From 630D-37 sp037478835 (lineage in GTDB: Bacteria; Chloroflexota; Anaerolineae; Anaerolineales; Villigracilaceae): a DNA stretch of 64,000 nucleotides. Under the pieces are notes generated by a model. That model ran no database searches, was not told where the DNA came from, and saw nothing but the letters and a program-made list of their open reading frames with translations. Where the stretch lies: the NCBI GenBank assembly GCA_037478835.1, contig JBBFLV010000002.1, forward strand, positions 124,001 to 188,000. Direction: 5' to 3'. Positions 52,438 to 61,037 of this stretch are shown piece after piece. A program made the translations under genes and the position numbers. Within the stretch, counting starts at the first letter, position 1, and each line of letters starts with the position of its first letter.

Positions 52438-52444
52438 GAGAACA

Positions 52445-52945
52445 ATGAGCTTTGTGCGCAAACCGTTTCACATCACCCGAGGGATGATCCTCGGTAGCTT
52501 GTTGGTCACCTTTTTCCTGTGTCTCTTGACCTGGGGATGGTTGATCGGTTTCTCCTCCGGCCGTGCTGGGGGAGGAGCTCCCTCCTTTCAGGAATTTGCC
52601 GCGGCACTGACCGTTTTGCCGGCTCCGACGAGCACGGCCAGCCCCTCGCCGACCCCACCCATCACCCCTACAGCCTCGATAGCGCCAGGGGGAGAGGGGA
52701 TCGTTATCGGTGCTTATGTGCAGATCAGCGGCACGGAGGGGCAAGGGCTGCGTTTGCGCGCTGCGCCGGGGCTGAGCGGGACGCTCCTCTTCCTCGGCTA
52801 TGATGCGGAAGTCTACCAGGTGCGCGATGGGCCGCGCCAGGTGGATGGCTATACTTGGTGGTATTTGGTGGCGCCCTACGACGAAACGCGCGCCGGCTGG
52901 GCCGCAGCCGATTTTCTGACCGTGATCGCTACCCCTCAACCGTAA
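52445..52945 (+). CDS. Membrane-anchored SH3-domain protein
   Basis: The 166-residue protein has one N-terminal membrane helix (ILGSLLVTFFLCLLTWGWLIG), a Thr/Pro/Ser-rich linker of about 35 residues, and a C-terminal bacterial SH3-like domain (GLRLRAAPGLSGTLLFL; GYTWWYLVAPYDETRAGWAAADFL). Such domains often bind peptidoglycan or proteins at the cell surface. It is 7 bp after radC and probably co-transcribed. Confidence 0.82.
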   Translation: MSFVRKPFHITRGMILGSLLVTFFLCLLTWGWLIGFSSGRAGGGAPSFQEFAAALTVLPAPTSTASPSPTPPITPTASIAPGGEGIVIGAYVQISGTEGQGLRLRAAPGLSGTLLFLGYDAEVYQVRDGPRQVDGYTWWYLVAPYDETRAGWAAADFLTVIATPQP

Positions 52946-52966
52946 CTTTCTTGATGGAGATTTACA

Positions 52967-53308
52967 ATGAACGAACGTCCTGTTAACATCACCGTCAATA
53001 AGCGTACGGCGGAGTTCATCGTCGAATGGAACGATGGACACCGCAGCGTGTATCCGTTTGAGTTGCTACGGGCGGCTTGCCCTTGTGCTTCCTGCCAGGG
53101 CGGACATGAGAACATGTCCCGCGATCCGAAACCGCACGTTTTCGAGATGCATTTGGGAGATTCGCCTGCTACCCGCATCAGCAACGTCAAGGCCGTGGGG
53201 ACATACGGCCTGACGATTGTCTGGGAGGATGGGCATGATTACGGCATTTATAACTGGCACTATCTGCGGGCGCTTTGTCCGTGCGAGGTTTGCCGGCCTC
53301 GTGGCTGA
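52967..53308 (+). CDS. DUF971 protein with two CxC-type motifs
   Basis: The 113-residue protein matches DUF971 (gamma-butyrobetaine hydroxylase N-terminal-like): a Zn/Fe-S-type CPCASCQGG in the first half and CPCEVCRP at the C terminus, with DGHDYGIYNWHYLRALC between them. In bacteria, DUF971 proteins often accompany iron-sulfur assembly factors. Its stop codon abuts the convergent acylphosphatase stop codon with no gap (53308/53309). Confidence 0.85.
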   Translation: MNERPVNITVNKRTAEFIVEWNDGHRSVYPFELLRAACPCASCQGGHENMSRDPKPHVFEMHLGDSPATRISNVKAVGTYGLTIVWEDGHDYGIYNWHYLRALCPCEVCRPRG

Positions 53309-53602
53309 TTACCCCCAGCTACGGCGGATTTCAAACCCCTGGAAGTTGCCCTCATAGGGTTCCCATTCGATGCGGTGTTCCACCACGCGCGCTGCGGTGG
53401 GACCGGTGCGCATGCGCTCGGCAAAACGCTCCAGCAGGGCCCGTGGCCCCTCGGCCACGGCTTCGACCTGATCCCAGCCGACGTTGCGCACCCAGCCACG
53501 GAGTCCCATCTGTTGCGCCTCGCTGGCGACAAAGGCGCGAAAGCCCACTCCCTGGACACGTCCTTTGACCCAAATGTGAATGCGTGCCGGTTCGTCGCTC
53601 AT
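53309..53602 (-). CDS. Acylphosphatase
   Basis: The 97-residue enzyme hydrolyses acyl phosphates such as carbamoyl phosphate. It has the phosphate-binding VKGRVQGVGFRAF with the catalytic Arg and the GWVRNVGWDQVEAV motif with the catalytic Asn; the usual NxxDG is altered to NVGWD, which is mildly unusual. The start at 53602 is set by GAGGAGG upstream, and longer frames lie in the next gene. It overlaps the protease gene by ATGA. Confidence 0.9.
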   Translation of the reverse strand: MSDEPARIHIWVKGRVQGVGFRAFVASEAQQMGLRGWVRNVGWDQVEAVAEGPRALLERFAERMRTGPTAARVVEHRIEWEPYEGNFQGFEIRRSWG

Positions 53603-54774
53603 TTTTTCCTCCTCAAGAGCGGTATCAGAGGGTATCCTAAGAGGATGATCAAAAGCAGGAGATAAGAAGCCAGGTTGCGGAAGACACCTTGCCAGAGTAT
53701 CCCGCCACCCAACGTCACGCGCCACTCATATTCTAGCGCGCTCAGGGATTTGCCATAGACTTTCACGACGCCTTGCTCGCAGGCAATGCCATCCGCATAC
53801 GTGCGCAGCAGCTCCTGTAGTGCACTTTTGCCATAGGTCTCAAGCAGGTAGCGCACGAAGCTAAGGGACTGAGCGTAGCTCAGGTAGGCTGCGCCGGCTT
53901 CGAGGGGGAATGTCTGGCATAGATCGCGCATAGGGATCGAAGTTCCGTTGGCAATTGCCTGTCGGACAACGCGCTCTGCATCCGCATCGGGGCTGAGTTC
54001 GACCATCTTTGCCAAGCCTTCGCGCAGCCAGAGCGGCAGCGAATCGTACCCTTTGCCCAGGCGACGGTAGAGCAGGATGTGGAGCATTTCGTGTGGGATC
54101 AATCGTTCCGCTACCAGGCTCTGGTTAGGGCCGGGGGTGATCGCCACCAACGCCACTCCCAGCTTGGGACTGGCATGGCCGCTTTCCCAGCCGAATCCGC
54201 CATAAGGCAACGCGCTCTGCAGTTCGGCACCGGAAGGGTAGACATAAATTTCCAGCGGGGCATCGATGCTGAGCCCAAGCTGCGATTCGATCCCCTGAAC
54301 GCCGCGCAGCGCCGTATCCAGGAGCATTTGGGCGAAGCGTGTATCCCCCTCGTACCAGAATACGCGAATCACTCCCTCCTGACGTGTTTGCCAGGGAAAG
54401 CGGTTATCAAGATAGCGGAAGCGGTAACGGGGGCTGAGCAGGCTCCTGCTCCCTTGCTCGGCCTCGATCCAGAAGACCAAGTGACTGAAGACCGGGATCA
54501 TCTCCAGGCGCGTATATTCTGCGACCCATTGCCCTTCGCCAACGTTCTGCATGGCTACTTGCTCCGTAAACGGTTGACCTTCTACCTGAAACCATACCCG
54601 CGGGTCTTGCAGGTTCAAGGAGGCCTCGACTTGCACCTCAAAGCGGATACGCTGGGCGAAATCATAGCGCACGGCTACCTTGAGCGGCTTGAGTTCGCTT
54701 TGGGCGCGGATGGTGGTTGGGAAGGCCGTGGCCCATAGGATGGAGGAGAGGAGCAGAAGCAGGAAGGCGCGCAT
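53599..54774 (-). CDS. Exported gluzincin-type zinc protease (peptidase MA-like)
   Basis: The 391-residue protein has a signal peptide, an N-terminal beta-rich domain (about 30-125), a peptidase MA-like domain with the zinc motif HEMLHILL and a downstream Glu in WLREGLAKMVE, and a C-terminal membrane helix (LASYLLLLIILLGYPLIPLL) ending in basic residues. The active site faces outside. Substrates are unknown. It lies in an operon of envelope-associated genes between the AEC transporter and acylphosphatase. Confidence 0.85.
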   Translation of the reverse strand: MRAFLLLLLSSILWATAFPTTIRAQSELKPLKVAVRYDFAQRIRFEVQVEASLNLQDPRVWFQVEGQPFTEQVAMQNVGEGQWVAEYTRLEMIPVFSHLVFWIEAEQGSRSLLSPRYRFRYLDNRFPWQTRQEGVIRVFWYEGDTRFAQMLLDTALRGVQGIESQLGLSIDAPLEIYVYPSGAELQSALPYGGFGWESGHASPKLGVALVAITPGPNQSLVAERLIPHEMLHILLYRRLGKGYDSLPLWLREGLAKMVELSPDADAERVVRQAIANGTSIPMRDLCQTFPLEAGAAYLSYAQSLSFVRYLLETYGKSALQELLRTYADGIACEQGVVKVYGKSLSALEYEWRVTLGGGILWQGVFRNLASYLLLLIILLGYPLIPLLRRKK

Positions 54775-54781
54775 GGAGGAA

Positions 54782-55702
54782 CTACAATTGCTGTAATAGG
54801 AAGATGAGCGGTGTTAGGGTGAGTGGGCTGAGCAGGGTGCTCAGGAAAACAATCGCCGTGACGGTGGGGGTATCTAGGTGATATTCGCTGGCCAGGACGG
54901 TGGTGGTGATGGCGGCGGGCATCGAGGCTTCTGTGAGCACGGCCTGAAATGCTTTTCCTTGAAAACCGAAGAGCAGTGCCAATCCCCAGGCGAGCAAGGG
55001 CGAAACGATCAGGCGCAGGCTCACTCCGCTCAGGATCAGGCGGCGATGATTTCCCCAGACAACCTTTTGCAATTCCAGTCCCAGCAAAACCAGCATCAGC
55101 GGGATAGCCGCCGCCGCGCCCAGATCAAGCGTGCGGATCAGCGGTTCCGGCAGTTGGACGCTGAGTTGGGTGATTACCAGCGCCGCCAACACGGCATAGA
55201 TGGTCGGCACACGCAGCAAGTTACGCAAGGCTTGGGAAAGATTCAGGTGTCCCAGCGAGGCAATGACTACGCCGAGCGTATTGAACAGGATCGAATTCGT
55301 TACAAAGTAGATGGTGGCATAGGCCAGGGCCTCTTTCCCGAAGGCAAAGGCCACCAACGGCAGGCCGTAATTCCCGGTATTTCCAAAAGCAACGCTCAGG
55401 ATCAATCCCAGGCGCGTTGCCGAGGGATAGGGAGATCGCAGGATGAGGAGCAGAGTGAATAGGCCAAGCACCAGCGAAATGAGTATGGCATAGAGCGCAA
55501 TATGCCCCATCTCCTGCCAAGAAAGGCGGTTGTTCGATAGCAGGTTAAAAACCAGGATCGGACTGAAAAGGTAGAAAATCACCTGTCCCAGCGGACGGGG
55601 CTCAATGTGTAATGCCTTTCCTGCCGCAAAGCCGGCCCCGCTGAGCAACAGGATGGGGAGGAGGTTCATGGCGAAGGTGTTCAGCAAGGCGGCGAAGAGC
55701 AT
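54782..55702 (-). CDS. AEC-family (auxin efflux carrier-like) transporter
   Basis: The 306-residue membrane protein has about ten helices with the AEC pattern (ILLLSGAGFAAGKAL; SVAFGNTGNYGLPLVAFAFG; C-terminal EASMPAAITTTVLASEYHLD). Bacterial members transport organic acids such as malonate; the substrate here is unknown. It starts 6 bp before the end of the HEAT-repeat gene's stop region and is part of the same minus-strand operon. Confidence 0.9.
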   Translation of the reverse strand: MLFAALLNTFAMNLLPILLLSGAGFAAGKALHIEPRPLGQVIFYLFSPILVFNLLSNNRLSWQEMGHIALYAILISLVLGLFTLLLILRSPYPSATRLGLILSVAFGNTGNYGLPLVAFAFGKEALAYATIYFVTNSILFNTLGVVIASLGHLNLSQALRNLLRVPTIYAVLAALVITQLSVQLPEPLIRTLDLGAAAAIPLMLVLLGLELQKVVWGNHRRLILSGVSLRLIVSPLLAWGLALLFGFQGKAFQAVLTEASMPAAITTTVLASEYHLDTPTVTAIVFLSTLLSPLTLTPLIFLLQQL

Positions 55703-55708
55703 AGCGAA

Positions 55709-56704
55709 TTACTCGTCGAAGGGTTTTTCTTCTTCCTCCCCGAAAGAATCCAGATCCTCTACATCAAAGCGGAGCAGGTCAAAGGGAGCGAAATCTTCGG
55801 TAAAGTCGAGGTTATCCAGCGCATCCTCGATCCACTCTTCCATCTCTTCGGTTTCTGCTTCTTCCAGCAACGTCTCCAGATATAGGCGCACATTTTCCCC
55901 GCCGATCTGGGAGAGAGCCCAGATGGCCTCCTTATACACGGCCTCTTCAGGCTCCTCTTCGAGCATCCGAAGCAGGATCGGACGTGCCTGCTTTAGGCCT
56001 AATTCCCCCGCGGCCAACACTGCCGAGCGGCGGATTTCCGCGTCTTCGTGGGAGAGCATGGGCAAGATGTACTCTTGCCATTGATGCGGATCGGCCGAGC
56101 GGCCCATGGCCGAGAGGGAACAGGCAATCCATTCCGGTTCCTGCTGCTGATAGGCGGAGCGGATCAGGGCCTCGACTTCGGGCCGCGACGAGAACCCCAG
56201 CGAGATCAGCGCTTTCTGACGCACCCGTACCGCGGCATCGTGTTCGGCGGCATACAGCAGGGCATCTTCGATCTTACGGAGCAGATGGGAGGGAAGGTTC
56301 TCCAGTTCTCCTTCGTAGACAAACGGCCCTAAGATCGCCGCGGCCTCGGCTCGCACTTCCGTATCCCCATCCTGGGCCAACATGCGCAGCAATTGCGGCA
56401 CCAGATGGAGGTCTACCGATTCCTCCAGTAGGCGTAAGGCGCGGCAACGTACGCCGGCATCGGCATCATCCAGCAGGACGCGGCCGATCGCCTCGAAAGA
56501 GACCAGGGTTTCTTCGTCAAAGAGCAATTTCAGAGTGTCCAGGAAGGCATACTTGCGCTCCTGTGAAAGCTGGGGCCACAGGTTCAGGAATTGCCTCACT
56601 TCTTGCGGTGCGAGATCGGAAAATTCACGCAGCCAGGTAGGTGAAAGCGGGCGCTCGGATTGGGCTAAGAGGGTCAATGCTTTATCAAAGGTCGTGCTTC
56701 TCAT
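55709..56704 (-). CDS. HEAT-repeat protein
   Basis: The 331-residue soluble protein is built of helical HEAT-like repeats (DDADAGVRCRALRLLEES; GDTEVRAEAAAILGPF; HDAAVRVRQKALISLGF; EDAEIRRSAVLAAGELG; PEEAVYKEAIWALSQIGGENV), with an acidic C terminus. HEAT repeats mediate protein binding; no enzyme motif is visible. Its ATG overlaps the site-2 protease stop, so the two are translated together and may interact. Confidence 0.85.
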   Translation of the reverse strand: MRSTTFDKALTLLAQSERPLSPTWLREFSDLAPQEVRQFLNLWPQLSQERKYAFLDTLKLLFDEETLVSFEAIGRVLLDDADAGVRCRALRLLEESVDLHLVPQLLRMLAQDGDTEVRAEAAAILGPFVYEGELENLPSHLLRKIEDALLYAAEHDAAVRVRQKALISLGFSSRPEVEALIRSAYQQQEPEWIACSLSAMGRSADPHQWQEYILPMLSHEDAEIRRSAVLAAGELGLKQARPILLRMLEEEPEEAVYKEAIWALSQIGGENVRLYLETLLEEAETEEMEEWIEDALDNLDFTEDFAPFDLLRFDVEDLDSFGEEEEKPFDE

Positions 56705-58038
56705 GGTCGTACCGGATTAATAAAGTCCATCAGGTTGACGTAGAACATCAGCAGCAGCAAAAGCGCCAGCCCCACGAGGTGGATTTTGTTTTCCAATTCC
56801 GGCGGCACGCGACGGCGAGAAATGATCTCTGCCAGGACAAAAAGGATACGACCTCCATCCAGCGCCGGGATCGGGAACAAGTTGAAAAGACCGATGGTGA
56901 TGGTCAGGCTGGCGATCAGTGCTAGTGTGCGACTGGGGGGAGGCAGAGTTTCTTCGGTGGGGGAGGGGGGAGTGGGGGTAGTCTGTTGGGTGACATCGAT
57001 CTCCACCGCCTGGGAGAAGAAATCGAAAATGCCGCGTAGGCCGATCAGCCGTCCTTCCTCTGCCGAAATCTGACCGCGTAGCCAGAGGGCCGGCAGGGTC
57101 AACATCTGACGGATGTAGGCCCCGGTTGCCCGCGCACCGTAACTCAGGGCGGTGATCCAGGAAGAAGGTCGGGCAAAAGGCTGACGCATGAGGATGCCCA
57201 ACGCGCCCTGTTCCCCGCGTTGACTGCTGGGGACGGCGCTCAGGCGCAGGGTCTGCCCGTTGCGTTCGATGACGATCTCTACTGGACGATCGAGATTGGC
57301 ATAGATCACGCTGCGCGCCTGTGCCATGTTTTGAATGGGCTGCCCGTTGATGCTCACCAGACGATCGCCGGCCAGCAGGCCGCTCTGTGCCGCCGGAGAG
57401 GCGGGCATCACTTCCTCGATGTAAACGATCGGCTGCGGAATGCCGCTCCGGGAGACGATCAGCGCGTAGACCAGCACACCCAAAACCAGGTTCATGAAAG
57501 CCCCGGCGGAGAGCACGAACAGGCGTCTCCAGGGGGAAGCGGCAGCCAGGCCACCGGGGATGGACGGGTTGTTTTCGCCGCGTGGCCGTACAAAGCCGCC
57601 TAAGGGCAGTGCATTGAGCGTATATTCCGTGCCGAGGTGTGTTTCCTGAAGCGTGCCGGTGATCTTCCAAAGGCCATCTTCTAGAGGCTGTGGTTCTGGG
57701 TTTTCCGGGATTGGCTCGTTTTCCGATAATTGGGCAATGCGCACCAGAATCCATTGCTCCCCCTCTCGGCGGGCGATAGCGTTCATCCTCTGACCAACGG
57801 TAGCCTGCGGATCAAAGGGCAGGTCGGTGTTCGGTGGAATTTCCAGCCGATGCTTTCCGATCTGCAACCAGCCACGGCTGCGCCAAAAGCGCCACAGGCG
57901 CGGCGGCAGGCCAATGCCGAATTCTTCGACCTCAATGCCGCTCAGGCGGGCGGCGATGAAGTGCCCTCCCTCGTGCAGGAGGACGATCAGGAGGAAGGCA
58001 CCGATAAACGCAATCCAGGTAATCAAACCGATGCTCAT
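56701..58038 (-). CDS. Site-2 protease (M50) with PDZ domain, RseP-like
   Basis: The 445-residue intramembrane protease has HEGGHF in the first helix (about residues 21-26), a PDZ domain (about 220-300: EEVMPASPAAQSGLLAGDRLVSINGQPI), and the C-terminal FPIPALDGGRILF that completes the zinc site. It cuts transmembrane regulators such as anti-sigma factors. A ~110-residue insert between the first helix and PDZ (about 50-160) is long. ATG 58038 is the natural start; AGGAG lies 12 nt upstream, and a TATAAT (58050-58045) also lies there, probably by chance. Confidence 0.92.
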   Translation of the reverse strand: MSIGLITWIAFIGAFLLIVLLHEGGHFIAARLSGIEVEEFGIGLPPRLWRFWRSRGWLQIGKHRLEIPPNTDLPFDPQATVGQRMNAIARREGEQWILVRIAQLSENEPIPENPEPQPLEDGLWKITGTLQETHLGTEYTLNALPLGGFVRPRGENNPSIPGGLAAASPWRRLFVLSAGAFMNLVLGVLVYALIVSRSGIPQPIVYIEEVMPASPAAQSGLLAGDRLVSINGQPIQNMAQARSVIYANLDRPVEIVIERNGQTLRLSAVPSSQRGEQGALGILMRQPFARPSSWITALSYGARATGAYIRQMLTLPALWLRGQISAEEGRLIGLRGIFDFFSQAVEIDVTQQTTPTPPSPTEETLPPPSRTLALIASLTITIGLFNLFPIPALDGGRILFVLAEIISRRRVPPELENKIHLVGLALLLLLMFYVNLMDFINPVRP

Positions 58039-58055
58039 AATTCGATTATACTCCT

Positions 58056-59471
58056 TCAGGGGGCCATAGGGGTGGGGGTACTTGTTGCACTTGGCGATGG
58101 CGTAGTCGGGGAGTTTGGCCACCCTAGGGAACGGCAAATGGCCTCACCGGCCGCAACGATGCCGGCAATATCCGGGTCGTTCGGAAAGGCGGCTTTGACC
58201 TCGCCGAGCACATCCATGGCTTCGGGACAGTAATTCTGACGCGGACGGCTCAAGGCGGCGAGCACCGATCCGTAGGTGTAGTAATACACCACCGTATTGG
58301 CCGAAAGTGGCAGCCCCTGGACGGCTACGCCGCTTTCGCCTTCAGCACAACCGCCACGCGCTTCGCACGATTCTTCCGCCGTGCAGCCGCGCACGGCACA
58401 TTTCAAGGCCGGGATCGAACCCTCATAGTTACGGGATTTAAAGTACACGATCCCCAGTTGACCGTAAACATCGGCATTCGAGGGATCGAAAGAAAGCGCC
58501 TTGAGCACGTTGCGGGCAGCGATGAAGAATTCGCCCATCTGCGAATAGGTTTTGGCAATCGAGAGATAGGGAATCGGGTCGCGCACGCCCAGTTGCTCAT
58601 TAATGCGCGCTGCAGCGGCGAAGTAGCGCAGTGCTTCTTCGTAGAGCGGCCTCGCCAGTTCCTTCTTCGGAGCGCTGAAGCCCAGGCGGCGGTAATTTGC
58701 CCCGGCGCGCAGGTAGAGGAAGGTCAGGTTCGGCGCCAGGCGGATGGCCTCGTCATAGGCCTGAATTGCTTCTTTGTATGCGCCTTGCGATTCGAGCACG
58801 TAGGCGTGCACCCGGTGCACGTCGGGTAGGTTGGGATTGCGCTCCAATGCCTGTTGGATATAACGCTCTGCCTGCGCCCATTTTTGCTGATCCACCAGAA
58901 TTTCGGCATAGTAGACCAGCGCCAGGGTGTTTTGATTATCCAATTGCAGGGCGCGCACGGCCTCTTGCTCGGCTTCGGTGAGGTAGGCCTGCGCTTGCCG
59001 TTCACCGACCAGGACCGGGTTGGCATACCAATCTAGGACAAAGGCGCGCACGGCATGCGCATCGCTGCTATCGGGATCGATTTCGATGGCCTTGTTGGCC
59101 GAGGCCAGCGCCTCTTCCAGGCGGGCTTTGCGTTCGGCATCGGTGGTCACCAGTGCAGAAGCGTAAGTCTGGACGCGCGCCAGTTTGGAAAGGATGGTGG
59201 CGTTCTGGGGTTCCAGGCGCGCCGCTTCGAGATAGGCCTGAATGCTTCCCTGCAGATCGCCGGCGGTGAAGCGCGCTTCGGCCTCCATTACGTAAGAGCT
59301 TGCCGAACGGGTCGGGGTGGGCGGTGGCTCAAAAGGGGAATGGATCGCTCCCTGACGCACCAAACGGAGAAACCAGATGGCGCCGAGGAGCAGCACGGTC
59401 CAGAAGAAGAGACGGTAAACGTTCTGACCGGATTTGACTTCAAAAGGTGCTAAACGACGGGAAACGTTCAT
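58056..59471 (-). CDS. Membrane-anchored TPR protein with Cys-rich insert
   Basis: The 471-residue protein has one N-terminal membrane helix (LFFWTVLLLGAIWFL), a short Pro/Thr linker and many TPR units. Around residue 370 it has a Cys-rich insert absent from its neighbour's equivalent region (CAVRGC, ESCEARGGCAEG). It then continues with YYYTYGSVLAALSR, which the neighbouring TPR protein shares as YYYTYGLVLARLNR. It is a paralogue of the next gene upstream and probably a periplasm-facing scaffold. Confidence 0.85.
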   Translation of the reverse strand: MNVSRRLAPFEVKSGQNVYRLFFWTVLLLGAIWFLRLVRQGAIHSPFEPPPTPTRSASSYVMEAEARFTAGDLQGSIQAYLEAARLEPQNATILSKLARVQTYASALVTTDAERKARLEEALASANKAIEIDPDSSDAHAVRAFVLDWYANPVLVGERQAQAYLTEAEQEAVRALQLDNQNTLALVYYAEILVDQQKWAQAERYIQQALERNPNLPDVHRVHAYVLESQGAYKEAIQAYDEAIRLAPNLTFLYLRAGANYRRLGFSAPKKELARPLYEEALRYFAAAARINEQLGVRDPIPYLSIAKTYSQMGEFFIAARNVLKALSFDPSNADVYGQLGIVYFKSRNYEGSIPALKCAVRGCTAEESCEARGGCAEGESGVAVQGLPLSANTVVYYYTYGSVLAALSRPRQNYCPEAMDVLGEVKAAFPNDPDIAGIVAAGEAICRSLGWPNSPTTPSPSATSTPTPMAP

Positions 59472-59475
59472 AGGA

Positions 59476-60735
59476 TCAAGGGGTAGGAGTTACAGGAAGC
59501 GGAAAGGGAGTAGGGGTAACGGAAAGGTTTTGCAGGCAAATTTGCTGAATTTGCTGGGCGCTATCGGCCGCGTTGGTGTTGGCCGGGATGCGCTCCAGCA
59601 GTTCTTTAGCGATCTGTAGCGCTTCGGAGCAGCGGTTGAGGCGCGCCAGCACCAGGCCATAAGTGTAATAGTACTCGGCGATGCGCACGTCATTGCTCAA
59701 CGGGATGGGACGGATGGGGCGATTGTCCTCGGTGGCACCGCCGCTCACTACCAGCTTCAGCTGTTCGGCGGCCTCCGGCCACATGAAGTTGCGGTAGTAG
59801 AGCACGCCCAGGTTGCCGCGCAGAGCGGTGTTCGTCGGGTCATCGCGCACGGCCGTCTCGGCATACTGGATGGCTTTGGCGAATTCGCCGATCGAAGCAT
59901 AGGTGCGCGAAATGAGCAGATCGGGGGTGGGATCGGCCGGGTTCAACGCATTGGCGCGCGTGAACTCTTCGATGGCCTTATCGTAGACCTGCAGGAAACG
60001 GTAGCTGCGACCCAGGCCCAGGTGAAGGTCGGCGATGTTCGGGTTGATGGCGATGGCGGCCTGATATTCGGCAACCGCTTCCTCGTAATTCGTGGTGTTT
60101 TCCAGCACGTAGGCACGTGCTCGCCGCGTTTCGAGCATGTTCGGGTCCAAGCTCAGAGCCAGCCTGGATTCTTCGATGGCTTTGAGTAGGCCGTCATACG
60201 TGCCGACCCCGTTGATGTAGGAGTCCACCAGGATTTCTGCATAGATGGCATGTGCCAGCGCACTTTGCGGGTCGAGCTCCAGGGCGCGCTTGATGGCGGC
60301 TTCGGCTTCCAGGTATTTCCCCTGAAAATCGAGTGCCCAGGCTTGCAAGGCATGAGCAATGGCGTTGTTTGGGCTGAGGAGCAGAGCGTTTTCGGCGCTT
60401 TGCTGGGCGGCCTCCGGCTGACCGGCATAGATTTGCGTGCGTGCCAGCGCTAGGTAAATGGAGACGTTGGTCGGTTCGCTTTTGAGTGCCTGCTCATAGG
60501 CCTGAATGGCCGGGAGCATCTTGCCTTCGGCAAAATAGGCCTCCGCTTGAGCGATATACGTGGCGGCAGAGACGGTCGGGGTAGGAGTGGGGATAAACGG
60601 CATGGCCACCGTCGGCAGGACGAATTGATTGACGTACAACGCCGCGGCGATCAACAAGAGCAGCACGATGACGTTAAACCAGTTCGTGCGTCTCGGTTTT
60701 TGGCGGACACTCCATTTCTTGCTTCGCAGATACAT
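59476..60735 (-). CDS. Membrane-anchored TPR protein
   Basis: The 419-residue protein has an N-terminal membrane helix (IVLLLLIAAALYVNQFVL), a TP linker (PFIPTPTPTVSA), about ten TPR units (for example PNNAIAHALQAWALDFQGKY, DPQSALAHAIYAEILVDSY) and a Pro/Thr-rich C terminus. It is the first gene of the operon that includes the second TPR protein, the site-2 protease and HEAT protein. A promoter with TTGACT and TAAGAT lies just upstream; TAAGAT ends 9 nt before the start codon, with no Shine-Dalgarno. Confidence 0.88.
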   Translation of the reverse strand: MYLRSKKWSVRQKPRRTNWFNVIVLLLLIAAALYVNQFVLPTVAMPFIPTPTPTVSAATYIAQAEAYFAEGKMLPAIQAYEQALKSEPTNVSIYLALARTQIYAGQPEAAQQSAENALLLSPNNAIAHALQAWALDFQGKYLEAEAAIKRALELDPQSALAHAIYAEILVDSYINGVGTYDGLLKAIEESRLALSLDPNMLETRRARAYVLENTTNYEEAVAEYQAAIAINPNIADLHLGLGRSYRFLQVYDKAIEEFTRANALNPADPTPDLLISRTYASIGEFAKAIQYAETAVRDDPTNTALRGNLGVLYYRNFMWPEAAEQLKLVVSGGATEDNRPIRPIPLSNDVRIAEYYYTYGLVLARLNRCSEALQIAKELLERIPANTNAADSAQQIQQICLQNLSVTPTPFPLPVTPTP

Positions 60736-60744
60736 ACAGAAGTC

Positions 60745-60774
60745 ATCTTACCATTTTTAGATGAGAGCAGTCAA
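60745..60774 (-). promoter_or_regulatory. Promoter of the TPR-protease operon
   Basis: On the minus strand, TTGACT (60774-60769), an 18-bp spacer and TAAGAT (60750-60745) precede ATG 60735 by 9 nt. Confidence 0.55.
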
Positions 60775-60792
60775 GGATTCGGTGAGGTGGAG

Positions 60793-60869
60793 GTTAGACG
60801 GTGGACGGTGGACGATAGACGGTGGATGGTGAATGGTGGACGGTAGACGATGGACCGTGGGTGGTGGGA
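60793..60869. repeat. Degenerate 7-bp tandem repeat (about eleven units)
   Basis: Units include GGTGGAC (twice), GATAGAC, GGTGGAT, GGTGAAT, GGTGGAC, GGTAGAC, GATGGAC, CGTGGGT, GGTGGGA. They lie in the divergent region between the TPR operon and holA and are related to the 12918-12959 tract. Confidence 0.85.
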
Positions 60870-60877
60870 GGAGGGGA

Positions 60878-60917
60878 GGATGTTAGGATGTTAGGAGGTT
60901 AGGAGGTTAGGGGGTAA
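60878..60917. repeat. 8-bp tandem repeat (five units)
   Basis: GGATGTTA, GGATGTTA, GGAGGTTA, GGAGGTTA, GGGGGTAA in register. The same octamer family is at 18294-18325. Confidence 0.85.
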
Positions 60918-61037
60918 CTGGTACAAAGCACTATACAGAGTCTCAATCGGCGCCGCAGGGCGGGCAAAATCGGGTATCATTCAGAGCACGAGCGATCAAT
61001 GGTCGAAAGCGGGATCACAAACGCACGGGATGTCACG

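Noticed and set aside
58045..58050. Leaderless promoter for the site-2 protease
   Set aside because: TATAAT is 6 nt from the start, but AGGAG lies upstream and the gene is in an operon, so the -10 match is probably chance.
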